Assembly (NCBI GenBank): GCA_900756495.1 | Contig: CAAEKI010000185.1 | Location: forward strand, 1-21,682 | Direction: 5' to 3' | Source of the DNA: an uncultured Oscillospiraceae bacterium | GTDB taxonomy: Bacteria; Bacillota; Clostridia; Oscillospirales; Oscillospiraceae | Length of the DNA: 21,682 bases | Shown: one piece after another, positions 1-6,497 of the stretch | Numbering within the stretch: position 1 is the first letter of the stretch | Layout of the letters: each line of letters begins with the position of its first letter | Notes under the pieces: model-generated | What the model was told of the DNA's origin: nothing | What the model saw: only the letters and a program-made list of their open reading frames with translations | Databases searched by the model: none | Translations under genes and position numbers: made by a program

Positions 1-1563
1 ACCCGCGGCATGATCGCCCTGGGCACCATGCAGGGCATGGGCAAGCCCGGCTCCAACATGTGGTCCACCACCCAGGGCTCCCCTGTGGACACCACCTTCT
101 TCTTCCCCGGCTACGCCGAGGGCGGCATCTCCGGCGACTGCGAGAACTCCGCCGCCGGCTTCAAGTTCGCCTGGCGCATGTTCGACGGCCGGACCACCTT
201 CCCCGCGCCGCTGAACATCAACACCGCCGCCGGCCAGCATGTGCCCCGCCTGCGTATCCCCGAGTGTCTCACCCTCCCCGAGGGCAAGAAGTTCACCTGG
301 AACGGCAAGGGCTTCTGCGGCGGCGACATTCCCCACCAGATGCACAAGTACGAGTACCCCGCTCCCGGCTATGAGCGCTGCCACATGTACTGGCACTACG
401 GCGGCTCCCACATCGGCACCATGCAGGAGGGCAACCGCTACGTCAAGATGTACCACGATCCCCGCCTGGAGTGCGTGGTCTCTGAGTCCATCTGGTTCGA
501 GGGCGAGGTTCCCTTCGCCGACCTGATCCTCCCCGCCTGCACCAACTTCGAGCGCTGGGACATCTCCGAGTTCGCCAACTGCTCCGGCTACATCCCCGAT
601 AACTACATCCAGTGTAACCACCGCGTCATCTCCCTCCAGGACAAGTGCATCCAGCCCGTGGGCGAGTCCAAGTCCGACTTCCACATCTACTGTGAGCTGG
701 CTGACCGCCTGGGCATCGGCCCCATCTACCACGAGGGCAAGGACGAGCTGGCCTGGATTGAGCAGTACTATAACGCCACCGACATGCCCAAGTACATGAC
801 CTTCGACGACTTCCTGAAGAAGGGGTACTTTGTGGTGCCTGTCAACCCCGACCGTCCCAAGACTGTGGCTCTGCGCTGGTTCGCCGAGGACCGCGTGAAG
901 GACACTCCCGACTGGGGTCCCCGTCCCAACAACCAGTGCGGCGGCAAGGGCCTGCAGACCACGACCGGCAAGGTCGAGTTTATCGCTACCTCCATCAGCC
1001 GCTTCGAGAAAGAGGGCTATGTGGACAAGTACCGTCCCGCCATGCACAGCTATGTCAAGCCCCACGAGTATGAGAACCATAAGCGCTACCCGCTGGGCAT
1101 GCTGTCCCCCCACCCCCGCTACTCCTTCCACACCATGGGCGACGGCAAGGACAGCTTCATGAACGACATCCGCGACCACCGCATGAAGGTGGGCGACCAC
1201 TACTACTGGATTATCCGTATGAACAAGGTGGACGCCGACGCCCGCGGCATCAAGGAGGGCGACCTGGTCCGCGCTTACAACGACCGCGGCTCCGTCATTC
1301 TGTACGCCCAGGTCGGTCAGAAGGTCCAGCCCGGCACCGTGCACTCCTATGAGTCCTGCGCCGAGTATCAGCCTGTCGGCACTCCCGGCCAGTCTGCTGA
1401 TCGCGGCGGCTGCGTGAACATCCTGAACCCCGCCCGTTGGATGTCCCGGTATGCCTGCGGTCAGTGCCCCAACACCGCTTTCATCGAGGTCGAGAAGTGG
1501 AACGGCGACGCCTATGAGACCGGTTATCCGCAATTTGTCACTGAAGGCTTGGAGGATGCGTGA
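1..1563 (+). CDS. Molybdopterin oxidoreductase large subunit, pyrogallol-phloroglucinol transhydroxylase type (5'-truncated)
   Basis: The reading frame is open from base 1, so only the C-terminal 520 residues are present. This is the bis-MGD catalytic subunit of a DMSO-reductase-family enzyme. The best match in style is the transhydroxylase AthL, which in Pelobacter acidigallici converts pyrogallol to phloroglucinol in the cytoplasm. AthL is about 875 residues, so roughly 355 N-terminal residues should lie upstream. Visible marks are an active-site-like stretch FFFPGYAEGG (about residues 33-42) and a C-terminal dinucleotide-binding domain (about 360-510, with YPLGMLSPHPRYSFHTMG, then ARGIKEGDLVRAYNDRG). 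The stop overlaps the start of the iron-sulfur subunit (TGATG), and that partner carries the transhydroxylase-type C-terminal domain. Codons are almost all C- or G-ending, suggesting strong expression. Related catechol dehydroxylases of gut Actinobacteria are the main alternative; the exact phenolic substrate cannot be read from the sequence. Confidence 0.8.
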   Translation, partial: TRGMIALGTMQGMGKPGSNMWSTTQGSPVDTTFFFPGYAEGGISGDCENSAAGFKFAWRMFDGRTTFPAPLNINTAAGQHVPRLRIPECLTLPEGKKFTWNGKGFCGGDIPHQMHKYEYPAPGYERCHMYWHYGGSHIGTMQEGNRYVKMYHDPRLECVVSESIWFEGEVPFADLILPACTNFERWDISEFANCSGYIPDNYIQCNHRVISLQDKCIQPVGESKSDFHIYCELADRLGIGPIYHEGKDELAWIEQYYNATDMPKYMTFDDFLKKGYFVVPVNPDRPKTVALRWFAEDRVKDTPDWGPRPNNQCGGKGLQTTTGKVEFIATSISRFEKEGYVDKYRPAMHSYVKPHEYENHKRYPLGMLSPHPRYSFHTMGDGKDSFMNDIRDHRMKVGDHYYWIIRMNKVDADARGIKEGDLVRAYNDRGSVILYAQVGQKVQPGTVHSYESCAEYQPVGTPGQSADRGGCVNILNPARWMSRYACGQCPNTAFIEVEKWNGDAYETGYPQFVTEGLEDA

Positions 1564-2414
1564 TGAAACAGAAGTATATGATTATTGACGTTCGTTGGTG
1601 CCATAACTGCAACAACTGCCTGATGGGCTGCAAGGATGAGTACTGCGAACTGGATATGTCCACCGGACCCGTACACAGCGACTGGTCCGACAGTGACCCC
1701 CAGCCCCGCCACGGCCACCGCTGGATTGACGTGACCCGCCGGGAGCGCGGCGTGTACGCCCGCAACGATATTGCCTACCTGCCCATGCCCTGCCAGCACT
1801 GCGAGAATGCGCCCTGCATCGCAGCCGGCAACGGGGCTGTGGTCCGCCGCGAGGACGGCATTGTCCTGATTGACAAGGAGAAGGCGAAGGGCAACAAGGC
1901 TCTGGCCGACTCCTGCCCCTACGGCGCCATCTACTACAATGAGCAGTACGATGTGCCCCAGAAGTGCACCATGTGCGCCCACCTGCTGGACGACAAGGAG
2001 GGCTGGCCCATCGGTCTGCCCCGTTGCGTGCACAACTGCCCCTCCGGCGCGCTGAGCTTTGTGGAGTGTGAGCCGGCTGAAATCGAGGCGCGCATCGCCT
2101 CCGGTGAGCTCTCCGCCTACAAGGCAGAGCTGGGCACCAAGCCCCACGTGCTGTACAAGAACCTGTACCGGTACACCAAGAACTTCGTGTCCGCCGGCGT
2201 GCTGGTGGATGGGGACTGCTTCGAGAACGCCACCGCCACCATCAAGGGCGAGGGCCACGAGGAGACCCAGAAGACCAACTTCTTCGGCGAGTTCAAGTTC
2301 GACGCCCTGGACGACGGCAAGTACACCATCTCCATCGACGCCGCCGGCAAGAAGTACGAGACCGAGGTCACCATCTCCGGCGAGTCCCTCAACCTCGGCT
2401 TCATCAAGCTGTAA
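1563..2414 (+). CDS. Iron-sulfur subunit of transhydroxylase-type molybdoenzyme
   Basis: This 283-residue protein is the electron-transfer partner of the preceding large subunit. Ferredoxin-type cysteines are at C13, C16, C19 and C23, at C77, C80 and C85, at C118 (SCPYGA), and at C135, C138, C155 and C159 (ending CPSGA), in line with several [4Fe-4S] clusters. Residues about 209-283 form a beta-rich Cna-B/transthyretin-like domain (FFGEFKFDALDDGKYTISID). The transhydroxylase small subunit BthL of Pelobacter acidigallici (about 274 residues) has such a C-terminal barrel, while most DMSO-reductase-family iron-sulfur subunits do not, so this is the best clue to the enzyme type. ATG 1563 is chosen because GGAGG lies 7 bases upstream and the ATG overlaps the large subunit stop; GTG 1560 is the only close alternative. 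There is no Tat or Sec signal, so the complex should be cytoplasmic. Confidence 0.85.
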   Translation: MKQKYMIIDVRWCHNCNNCLMGCKDEYCELDMSTGPVHSDWSDSDPQPRHGHRWIDVTRRERGVYARNDIAYLPMPCQHCENAPCIAAGNGAVVRREDGIVLIDKEKAKGNKALADSCPYGAIYYNEQYDVPQKCTMCAHLLDDKEGWPIGLPRCVHNCPSGALSFVECEPAEIEARIASGELSAYKAELGTKPHVLYKNLYRYTKNFVSAGVLVDGDCFENATATIKGEGHEETQKTNFFGEFKFDALDDGKYTISIDAAGKKYETEVTISGESLNLGFIKL

Positions 2415-2442
2415 ACTGTAAGAAGCACATACCCCAAAACAA

Positions 2443-2510
2443 CGCCGGCCGGACGCCCGGTCCGCCGCATAAGCTCCACGCGGCGGGCCGGCGCCAGACC
2501 GGCGATTTTA
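2443..2510 (+). terminator. GC-rich structured intergenic element, possible terminator or attenuator
   Basis: The 186-base gap after the iron-sulfur subunit holds nested inverted repeats. An 8-bp outer stem (CGCCGGCC 2443-2450 with GGCCGGCG 2486-2493) encloses two hairpins (2451-2463 and 2464-2484), which would form a three-way junction. A competing hairpin, GCCGG 2487-2491 with CCGGC 2499-2503, is followed by GATTTTAT and resembles a weak intrinsic terminator. The two structures share bases 2487-2491 and exclude each other. It may only reduce read-through into the next gene; regulation is inference. Confidence 0.45.
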
Positions 2511-2600
2511 TAGGGCGCCTGTGCACGCTGTGCCCGCCTCCCGGCGTCCGGCACACACCAAATATGATACCCGCGCAGAGGGGAAAGGAAACAGCGAACC

Positions 2601-3155
2601 ATGAAAAAGGTTGTCATTTTTAATGGAAGCCCCCGTATGGACGGAAATATTAACACCATCTTGGACACCATTGCCAAAGGCGTCCGCGACACCGGCGCTG
2701 AGGCCAAGTACTACACCCTGTTCAAGATGAAATTTATGGCCTGCCAAAGCTGCTTTGCCTGCCGCGTCAAAGGGGACTGTATCATCAACGACGAGCTCCA
2801 CGAGGCCCTCCAGCATGTAAAGGAGGCCGACGCCGTGGTGATCGGCTCGCCGATCTATATGATGCAGGTGACCGGCCCGGTAAAGAACCTGTACGACCGT
2901 CTGTATCCCCTGATGGATATGGAGTGTCGGCCTCGCTACGGCAACAAGAAGTTTGTGGCGGTGTACAGCCAGGGGTCTGACGATCCCAACCTGTATCGCT
3001 CCTACTTCGACTACACGGCGGCCATGTATCCGGCCTACGGCTTTGATTTGGTTGACACCCTGGTATGCACAAAGGCGACCGATCCTGAGGCTGCCGAGAA
3101 TGATCGGGACCTGAAGATCAGGGCCTACGAGCTGGGACAGTCTCTGGTTCTCTAA
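2601..3155 (+). CDS. Iron-sulfur flavoprotein / NAD(P)H-dependent FMN reductase-like protein
   Basis: This 184-residue flavodoxin-fold protein begins with the FMN phosphate-binding loop NGSPRMDGNI (residues 8-17). It then carries a compact cysteine motif C48-x2-C51-x2-C54-x5-C60, the arrangement that binds a [4Fe-4S] cluster in archaeal and clostridial iron-sulfur flavoproteins (Isf). GSPIYMMQVTGPVKNLYDR, around residue 87, is the usual second flavin-contact region. The likely role is shuttling electrons between ferredoxin or NAD(P)H and an unknown acceptor in the cytoplasm. AAAGGA lies about 12 bases upstream of the ATG. It sits between the molybdoenzyme and the TRAP genes on the same strand, so it may serve the same catabolic block. 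The native partner is unknown. Confidence 0.8.
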   Translation: MKKVVIFNGSPRMDGNINTILDTIAKGVRDTGAEAKYYTLFKMKFMACQSCFACRVKGDCIINDELHEALQHVKEADAVVIGSPIYMMQVTGPVKNLYDRLYPLMDMECRPRYGNKKFVAVYSQGSDDPNLYRSYFDYTAAMYPAYGFDLVDTLVCTKATDPEAAENDRDLKIRAYELGQSLVL

Positions 3156-3185
3156 ATCTGGGTAAATAAGGGGGTACCTCACTGC

Positions 3186-4496
3186 ATGGATCCAATTCTG
3201 GTTGGCCTCCTGGGCATCGTTGCCCTGCTGGTTCTGCTGTTTTTGGGCGTCCATATCGGTATGGCCATGGTCATCGTGGGGTTCATCGGCTGTATTTTTG
3301 TCACCGGAGGAAACGTGACGGCAGCCATGGGCTATCTGAAGACCGTGCCGTTTACCACCAGCGCGACCTTTAACCTATCGGTTATTCCGATGTTCGTGTT
3401 GATGGGACAAATCGCATATTACGCCGGAATCAGCGGAGATCTGTACAACTTCTGCTACAAAGTCCTGGGCCGTATCCGCGGGGGCCTGGCGGTCGCCACC
3501 ATCGCCGCCTGTGCCGGATTTGCCGCCATCTGCGGCTCCGCCACCGCCACCACTGCCACCATGGGTATTGTCTGCCTGCCTGAGATGGAAAAGTACGGTT
3601 ATAAGGACACACTGTCCTGCGGCGCAATTTCTGCCGGCGGCACCCTGGGCATCCTGATTCCCCCCAGCACCGGCTTTATTCTCTACGGCACCGCCGCGGA
3701 AGTGGCCGTCGGCAAGATGTTTATGGCCGGTATTTTCCCCGGGATTCTGCTGGCCGTCATCTATGCCATCACCGTTATCATCATCTGCACCGTTGATAAG
3801 GATGCCGGCCCTCAGGGTCCCAAGGTCCCGATGAGCGAAAAGATTAAATCCCTCACCGGCATTCTGCCCGTCGTCATTTTGTTCGCTCTTGTTCTGGGCG
3901 GTATCTTCCTCGGCTGGTTTACGCCCAATGAGGGCGGCGCCATCGGCGCGTTTGGTGCGTTTGTCTTCATGTTGATCCGCAAGAAGGCCACCTTTAAGAA
4001 TATTGTGGCCTCCCTGTACGACACCATTAAGACCACCGCCATGATCTTCCTGATCATGATTGGCGCCTATGTCTTTGGATACTTCCTCACCCTGTCCCGG
4101 ATGCCCTCCGAGCTGGCCGCTTTTGCCGCCGGGCTGGACGTGTCTCCGTACGTCATTCTGGCTGCGATCCTGATTGTCTACGCCGTGCTCGGTTGCTTCG
4201 TGGACTCTCTGCCTCTGATTGTTCTGCTGGTCCCCATCTTCCTGCCCATTGTCACCGGGCTGGGCTTCGACAAGATCTGGTTCGGCGTGCTGATGGTCAT
4301 GATCATGCAGCTGGGCCTCATCACCCCGCCTGTGGGCATGTGCTGCTACGTGATGGCGGGCGTGGCCAAAAAGACGCCGCTCCAGCGTATCTTTAAGGGC
4401 ACAGCCCCCTTTATCGTGGCCTTGGTTATTGCGGTGGCCATTGTCATGGCCGTTGAGCCGCTCTCCACCTGGCTGCCTGGCGTCATGACCAATTAG
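3186..4496 (+). CDS. dctM: TRAP transporter large permease (DctM family)
   Basis: This 436-residue protein is hydrophobic throughout, about 12 membrane segments, the normal size for DctM/SiaM large permeases. Family-typical stretches include GSATATTATMGIVCLPEMEKYGY in the first half, GTLGILIPPSTGFILYG (the IPPS re-entrant region), and the matching second-repeat LITPPVGMCCYVMAGVA near the C-terminus. It forms the sodium-coupled import channel of a tripartite TRAP system with the binding protein and small permease encoded just downstream. It begins 30 bases after the flavoprotein stop, with an AAGGGGGT ribosome site. The order M-P-Q differs from the common P-Q-M. The substrate is probably an organic acid; in this setting an aromatic acid is a reasonable guess, not shown. 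Confidence 0.93.
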   Translation: MDPILVGLLGIVALLVLLFLGVHIGMAMVIVGFIGCIFVTGGNVTAAMGYLKTVPFTTSATFNLSVIPMFVLMGQIAYYAGISGDLYNFCYKVLGRIRGGLAVATIAACAGFAAICGSATATTATMGIVCLPEMEKYGYKDTLSCGAISAGGTLGILIPPSTGFILYGTAAEVAVGKMFMAGIFPGILLAVIYAITVIIICTVDKDAGPQGPKVPMSEKIKSLTGILPVVILFALVLGGIFLGWFTPNEGGAIGAFGAFVFMLIRKKATFKNIVASLYDTIKTTAMIFLIMIGAYVFGYFLTLSRMPSELAAFAAGLDVSPYVILAAILIVYAVLGCFVDSLPLIVLLVPIFLPIVTGLGFDKIWFGVLMVMIMQLGLITPPVGMCCYVMAGVAKKTPLQRIFKGTAPFIVALVIAVAIVMAVEPLSTWLPGVMTN

Positions 4497-4551
4497 CCCC
4501 ATGCCCGGTTGCAGGGCATAAAATATATTTTATTTTAAGGAGGACACGCTT

Positions 4552-5667
4552 GTGAAAAAGAAACTTGCACTGGTTCTTGCTCTTGCCATGGTATTTGGTA
4601 TGCTGGCTGCCTGCGGCGGCGGCAATGACACTCCCCCTGCCGGCGCCTCCAATCCTCCCGCGTCCGAACCCGCCCAGAATGAGTCTCAGGCTCCTGAGTC
4701 TCAGGCCCCCGCCGCTGACGGCGAGGTCTACAAGCTGACGGTTCACCAGCACGATCCCGCTACCTCCGCCACCGGTAAATTCCTGGATGCCTGGGCTGCT
4801 CAGGTCGAGGAGGCCAGCGGCGGCCGCCTGGACATTGAGATCTACCACGGCGGCACCATGGGCGGCCCCAAGGACACCGTGGACATGGTCCTGAACGGCA
4901 CCGTGGACATCGGCTGGGGCCTGCAGTCCTTCTTCCCCGGCGTCTTCCCCGCCTCTGAGGGCATGATGCTGCCCCTGCTGGACATTACCACTTCTCAGCA
5001 GGCTTCTGAGGTCATGTGGCACCTGTATGCCGACTATGACTACCTGAAGGCCGAGTACGAGGATTATCACGTGCTGCTCCTGCACGCCAACTGCCAGTCC
5101 CCTATCGCCTCCAAGGGCAAGAATATCCAGAGTGTTGACGATTTGGCCGGTCTGAACATCCGCGGCAACTCCGGCCCCCCGACCAACTTCATTCAGGATC
5201 TGGGCGCCGCCCCTGTTGGCGTGCCCATCGGCGAGCTGTATAACGCCATTGACAACGCTACCATTGACGCTGTCATCACCGACTGGCACGCCATCTACTC
5301 CTTCAAGCTGTATGAGCTGATTAAGTACTATGCCGACGAGAACATCGGCGTCTCCAACTACTTCATGCTGATGAACAAGGACTCTTATGCCGAGTTGCCC
5401 GCCGACCTGCAGCAGGTTCTGGACGACTACAGCGGAGAGAAGGCGCTGGAGATCTGCGGCTCTTTCTGGGATGACATCGAGGCCGAGGTCCGCGGCATCA
5501 TCGCCAACGACTATCCCGATGCCCAGGTCTACAAGTTCAGCGATGAGGAGCGCGCCCGCCTGGAGGAGGTCGCCAAGACCACCACGGATAACTGGATCGC
5601 CAACACCGAGAATGGCCAGGAGATCTATGACGCCATTCAGGAGCTCATCGGCAAGTATCCCGCCTAA
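4552..5667 (+). CDS. dctP: TRAP transporter substrate-binding lipoprotein (DctP family)
   Basis: This 371-residue extracytoplasmic binding protein has a lipoprotein signal MKKKLALVLALAMVFGMLAAC, so lipid attachment is at C21. A Pro/Ser/Ala/Glu-rich linker follows to about residue 58. The mature part shows the DctP pattern, including EIYHGGTMGGPKDTVDMV and NIRGNSGPPTNFIQDLGAAP. R204 in the latter is the position where family members usually salt-bridge a carboxylate, so an acid substrate is likely. The GTG start at 4552 is supported by AAGGAGG upstream and by the signal peptide starting there. The 55-base gap from the large permease is AT-rich (about 4518-4538) but shows no clear terminator. 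Codon bias is extreme, fitting the high demand for binding proteins. Confidence 0.93.
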   Translation: MKKKLALVLALAMVFGMLAACGGGNDTPPAGASNPPASEPAQNESQAPESQAPAADGEVYKLTVHQHDPATSATGKFLDAWAAQVEEASGGRLDIEIYHGGTMGGPKDTVDMVLNGTVDIGWGLQSFFPGVFPASEGMMLPLLDITTSQQASEVMWHLYADYDYLKAEYEDYHVLLLHANCQSPIASKGKNIQSVDDLAGLNIRGNSGPPTNFIQDLGAAPVGVPIGELYNAIDNATIDAVITDWHAIYSFKLYELIKYYADENIGVSNYFMLMNKDSYAELPADLQQVLDDYSGEKALEICGSFWDDIEAEVRGIIANDYPDAQVYKFSDEERARLEEVAKTTTDNWIANTENGQEIYDAIQELIGKYPA

Positions 5668-5694
5668 AGTTTTTCATTTGAGGGAGGGTATCCC

Positions 5695-6201
5695 GTGAAA
5701 AAAATCCACAGCGCGCTTTCTACTTTTACCAGGTACATTTCCTGGGCTGGACTGGCGGCCACTTTCTTTTTGATGGTGGTCACGACCATAGACGTTATCC
5801 TCCGTAAGCTCCCCATCAACGCCAGCATTACAGGCAGCTACGACATGACTGAGATGGGCATGGTGGTTATCGTTTTCTTTGGTATCGCCTATTTCCAGTC
5901 TGAGCATGGACACGTCCGTGTGGAGATGTTCGTGGAGAAGTTCCCTTACACGGTGCGCTGCATCGTGGAAGGTGTTGTGAATCTGGTGGAGGCTGTTTTC
6001 GGCGCTCTGATGTGCTATGCGGCCTTCCAGCAGATCTCGACCTTGTTTGCGAGGGGAACCGGCACTTCCGTACTGCGCATCCCCCACTGGCCCTTCGCAG
6101 TATTTATGACAATTGGGCTTCTGATCTTTACGATCTTCCTGGTGCTGGACGGCATTATGGACTTTCAAAAGATCGGGCACAAGCCGGAAAAGAGCAACTA
6201 A
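5695..6201 (+). CDS. dctQ: TRAP transporter small permease (DctQ family)
   Basis: This 168-residue protein has four hydrophobic segments (about 18-40, 53-72, 93-115 and 135-155), the DctQ architecture. The phrase YFQSEHGHVRVEMFVEKFP between segments 2 and 3 is characteristic of the family. It pairs with the large permease to make the membrane part of the importer. The GTG start at 5695 has GAGGGAGG upstream at normal spacing and gives a Lys-rich N-terminus (KKIHS). It is the last gene of the + strand block; a long perfect hairpin begins 7 bases after its stop. Confidence 0.9.
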   Translation: MKKIHSALSTFTRYISWAGLAATFFLMVVTTIDVILRKLPINASITGSYDMTEMGMVVIVFFGIAYFQSEHGHVRVEMFVEKFPYTVRCIVEGVVNLVEAVFGALMCYAAFQQISTLFARGTGTSVLRIPHWPFAVFMTIGLLIFTIFLVLDGIMDFQKIGHKPEKSN

Positions 6202-6207
6202 GTCAAT

Positions 6208-6262
6208 AGCAGGTATAAAAGGGGAGGCTTCCAGTAAGGAAGCCTCCCCTTTTATACCTGCT
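6208..6262. terminator. Bidirectional intrinsic terminator, 25-bp perfect stem
   Basis: Bases 6208-6232 and 6238-6262 are perfect reverse complements with a 5-base AGTAA loop. The core GGGGAGGCTTCC/GGAAGCCTCCCC is flanked on each side by AAAA/TTTT, so U-tracts follow the GC core in either direction. It lies between converging units, the TRAP genes on + and the blaI-blaR operon on -, and should end both. Confidence 0.9.
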
Positions 6263-6276
6263 GATCCCGGGATCAG
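6261..6276. repeat. 16-bp perfect palindrome
   Basis: CTGATCCCGGGATCAG reads the same on both strands and overlaps the last two bases of the terminator stem. It may be a protein-binding site or an extra structure reinforcing termination of the leftward operon. No function is assigned. Confidence 0.5.
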
Positions 6277-6327
6277 ACGTCCGAACGGTCCAGAAATACA
6301 GCGAACCGGCGCATAAGGAGCAGGATA

Positions 6328-6480
6328 CTATTGAAAACGGTATCCCTGTTCCTGCAACGTGTGAAGATAATCCATAAAAAATTTGTGGACATGAAAAGCC
6401 ATTGCCCGATAGCCTTCCACCTCATGAAAGGAGGCAATCTGTTGCTCGGCATTCAGCCAGACAGTATAGCACACTTCCAT
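6328..6480 (-). CDS. Small hypothetical protein (50 aa), last gene of the blaI-blaR operon
   Basis: A 50-codon ORF starts at ATG 6480 with GGGGAGG 8 bases upstream and ends at TAG 6328-6330. It begins 17 bases after the stop of the M56 protease gene. The product is rich in aromatic and His residues (MEVCYTVWLNAEQQIASFHE... ending LHTLQEQGYRFQ), has no membrane segment or signal, and reads like a real folded domain rather than a shadow ORF. It resembles short YTVWL/GYRFQ-type proteins I believe are common in Oscillospiraceae, but I cannot verify that here. Function unknown. The good ribosome site, operon spacing and the terminator beyond its stop support a real gene. Confidence 0.6.
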   Translation of the reverse strand: MEVCYTVWLNAEQQIASFHEVEGYRAMAFHVHKFFMDYLHTLQEQGYRFQ

Positions 6481-6497
6481 AAAAAGAGCCTCCCCGG

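Noticed and set aside
1524..5289. Long minus-strand ORFs opposite the molybdoenzyme, flavoprotein and TRAP genes (for example 1524-2258, 2508-3254, 3375-4502, 4483-5289)
   Set aside because: They mirror strongly C/G-ending codons of real genes, have low-complexity Gly/His/Asp/Val-rich products, lack ribosome sites and match no family.
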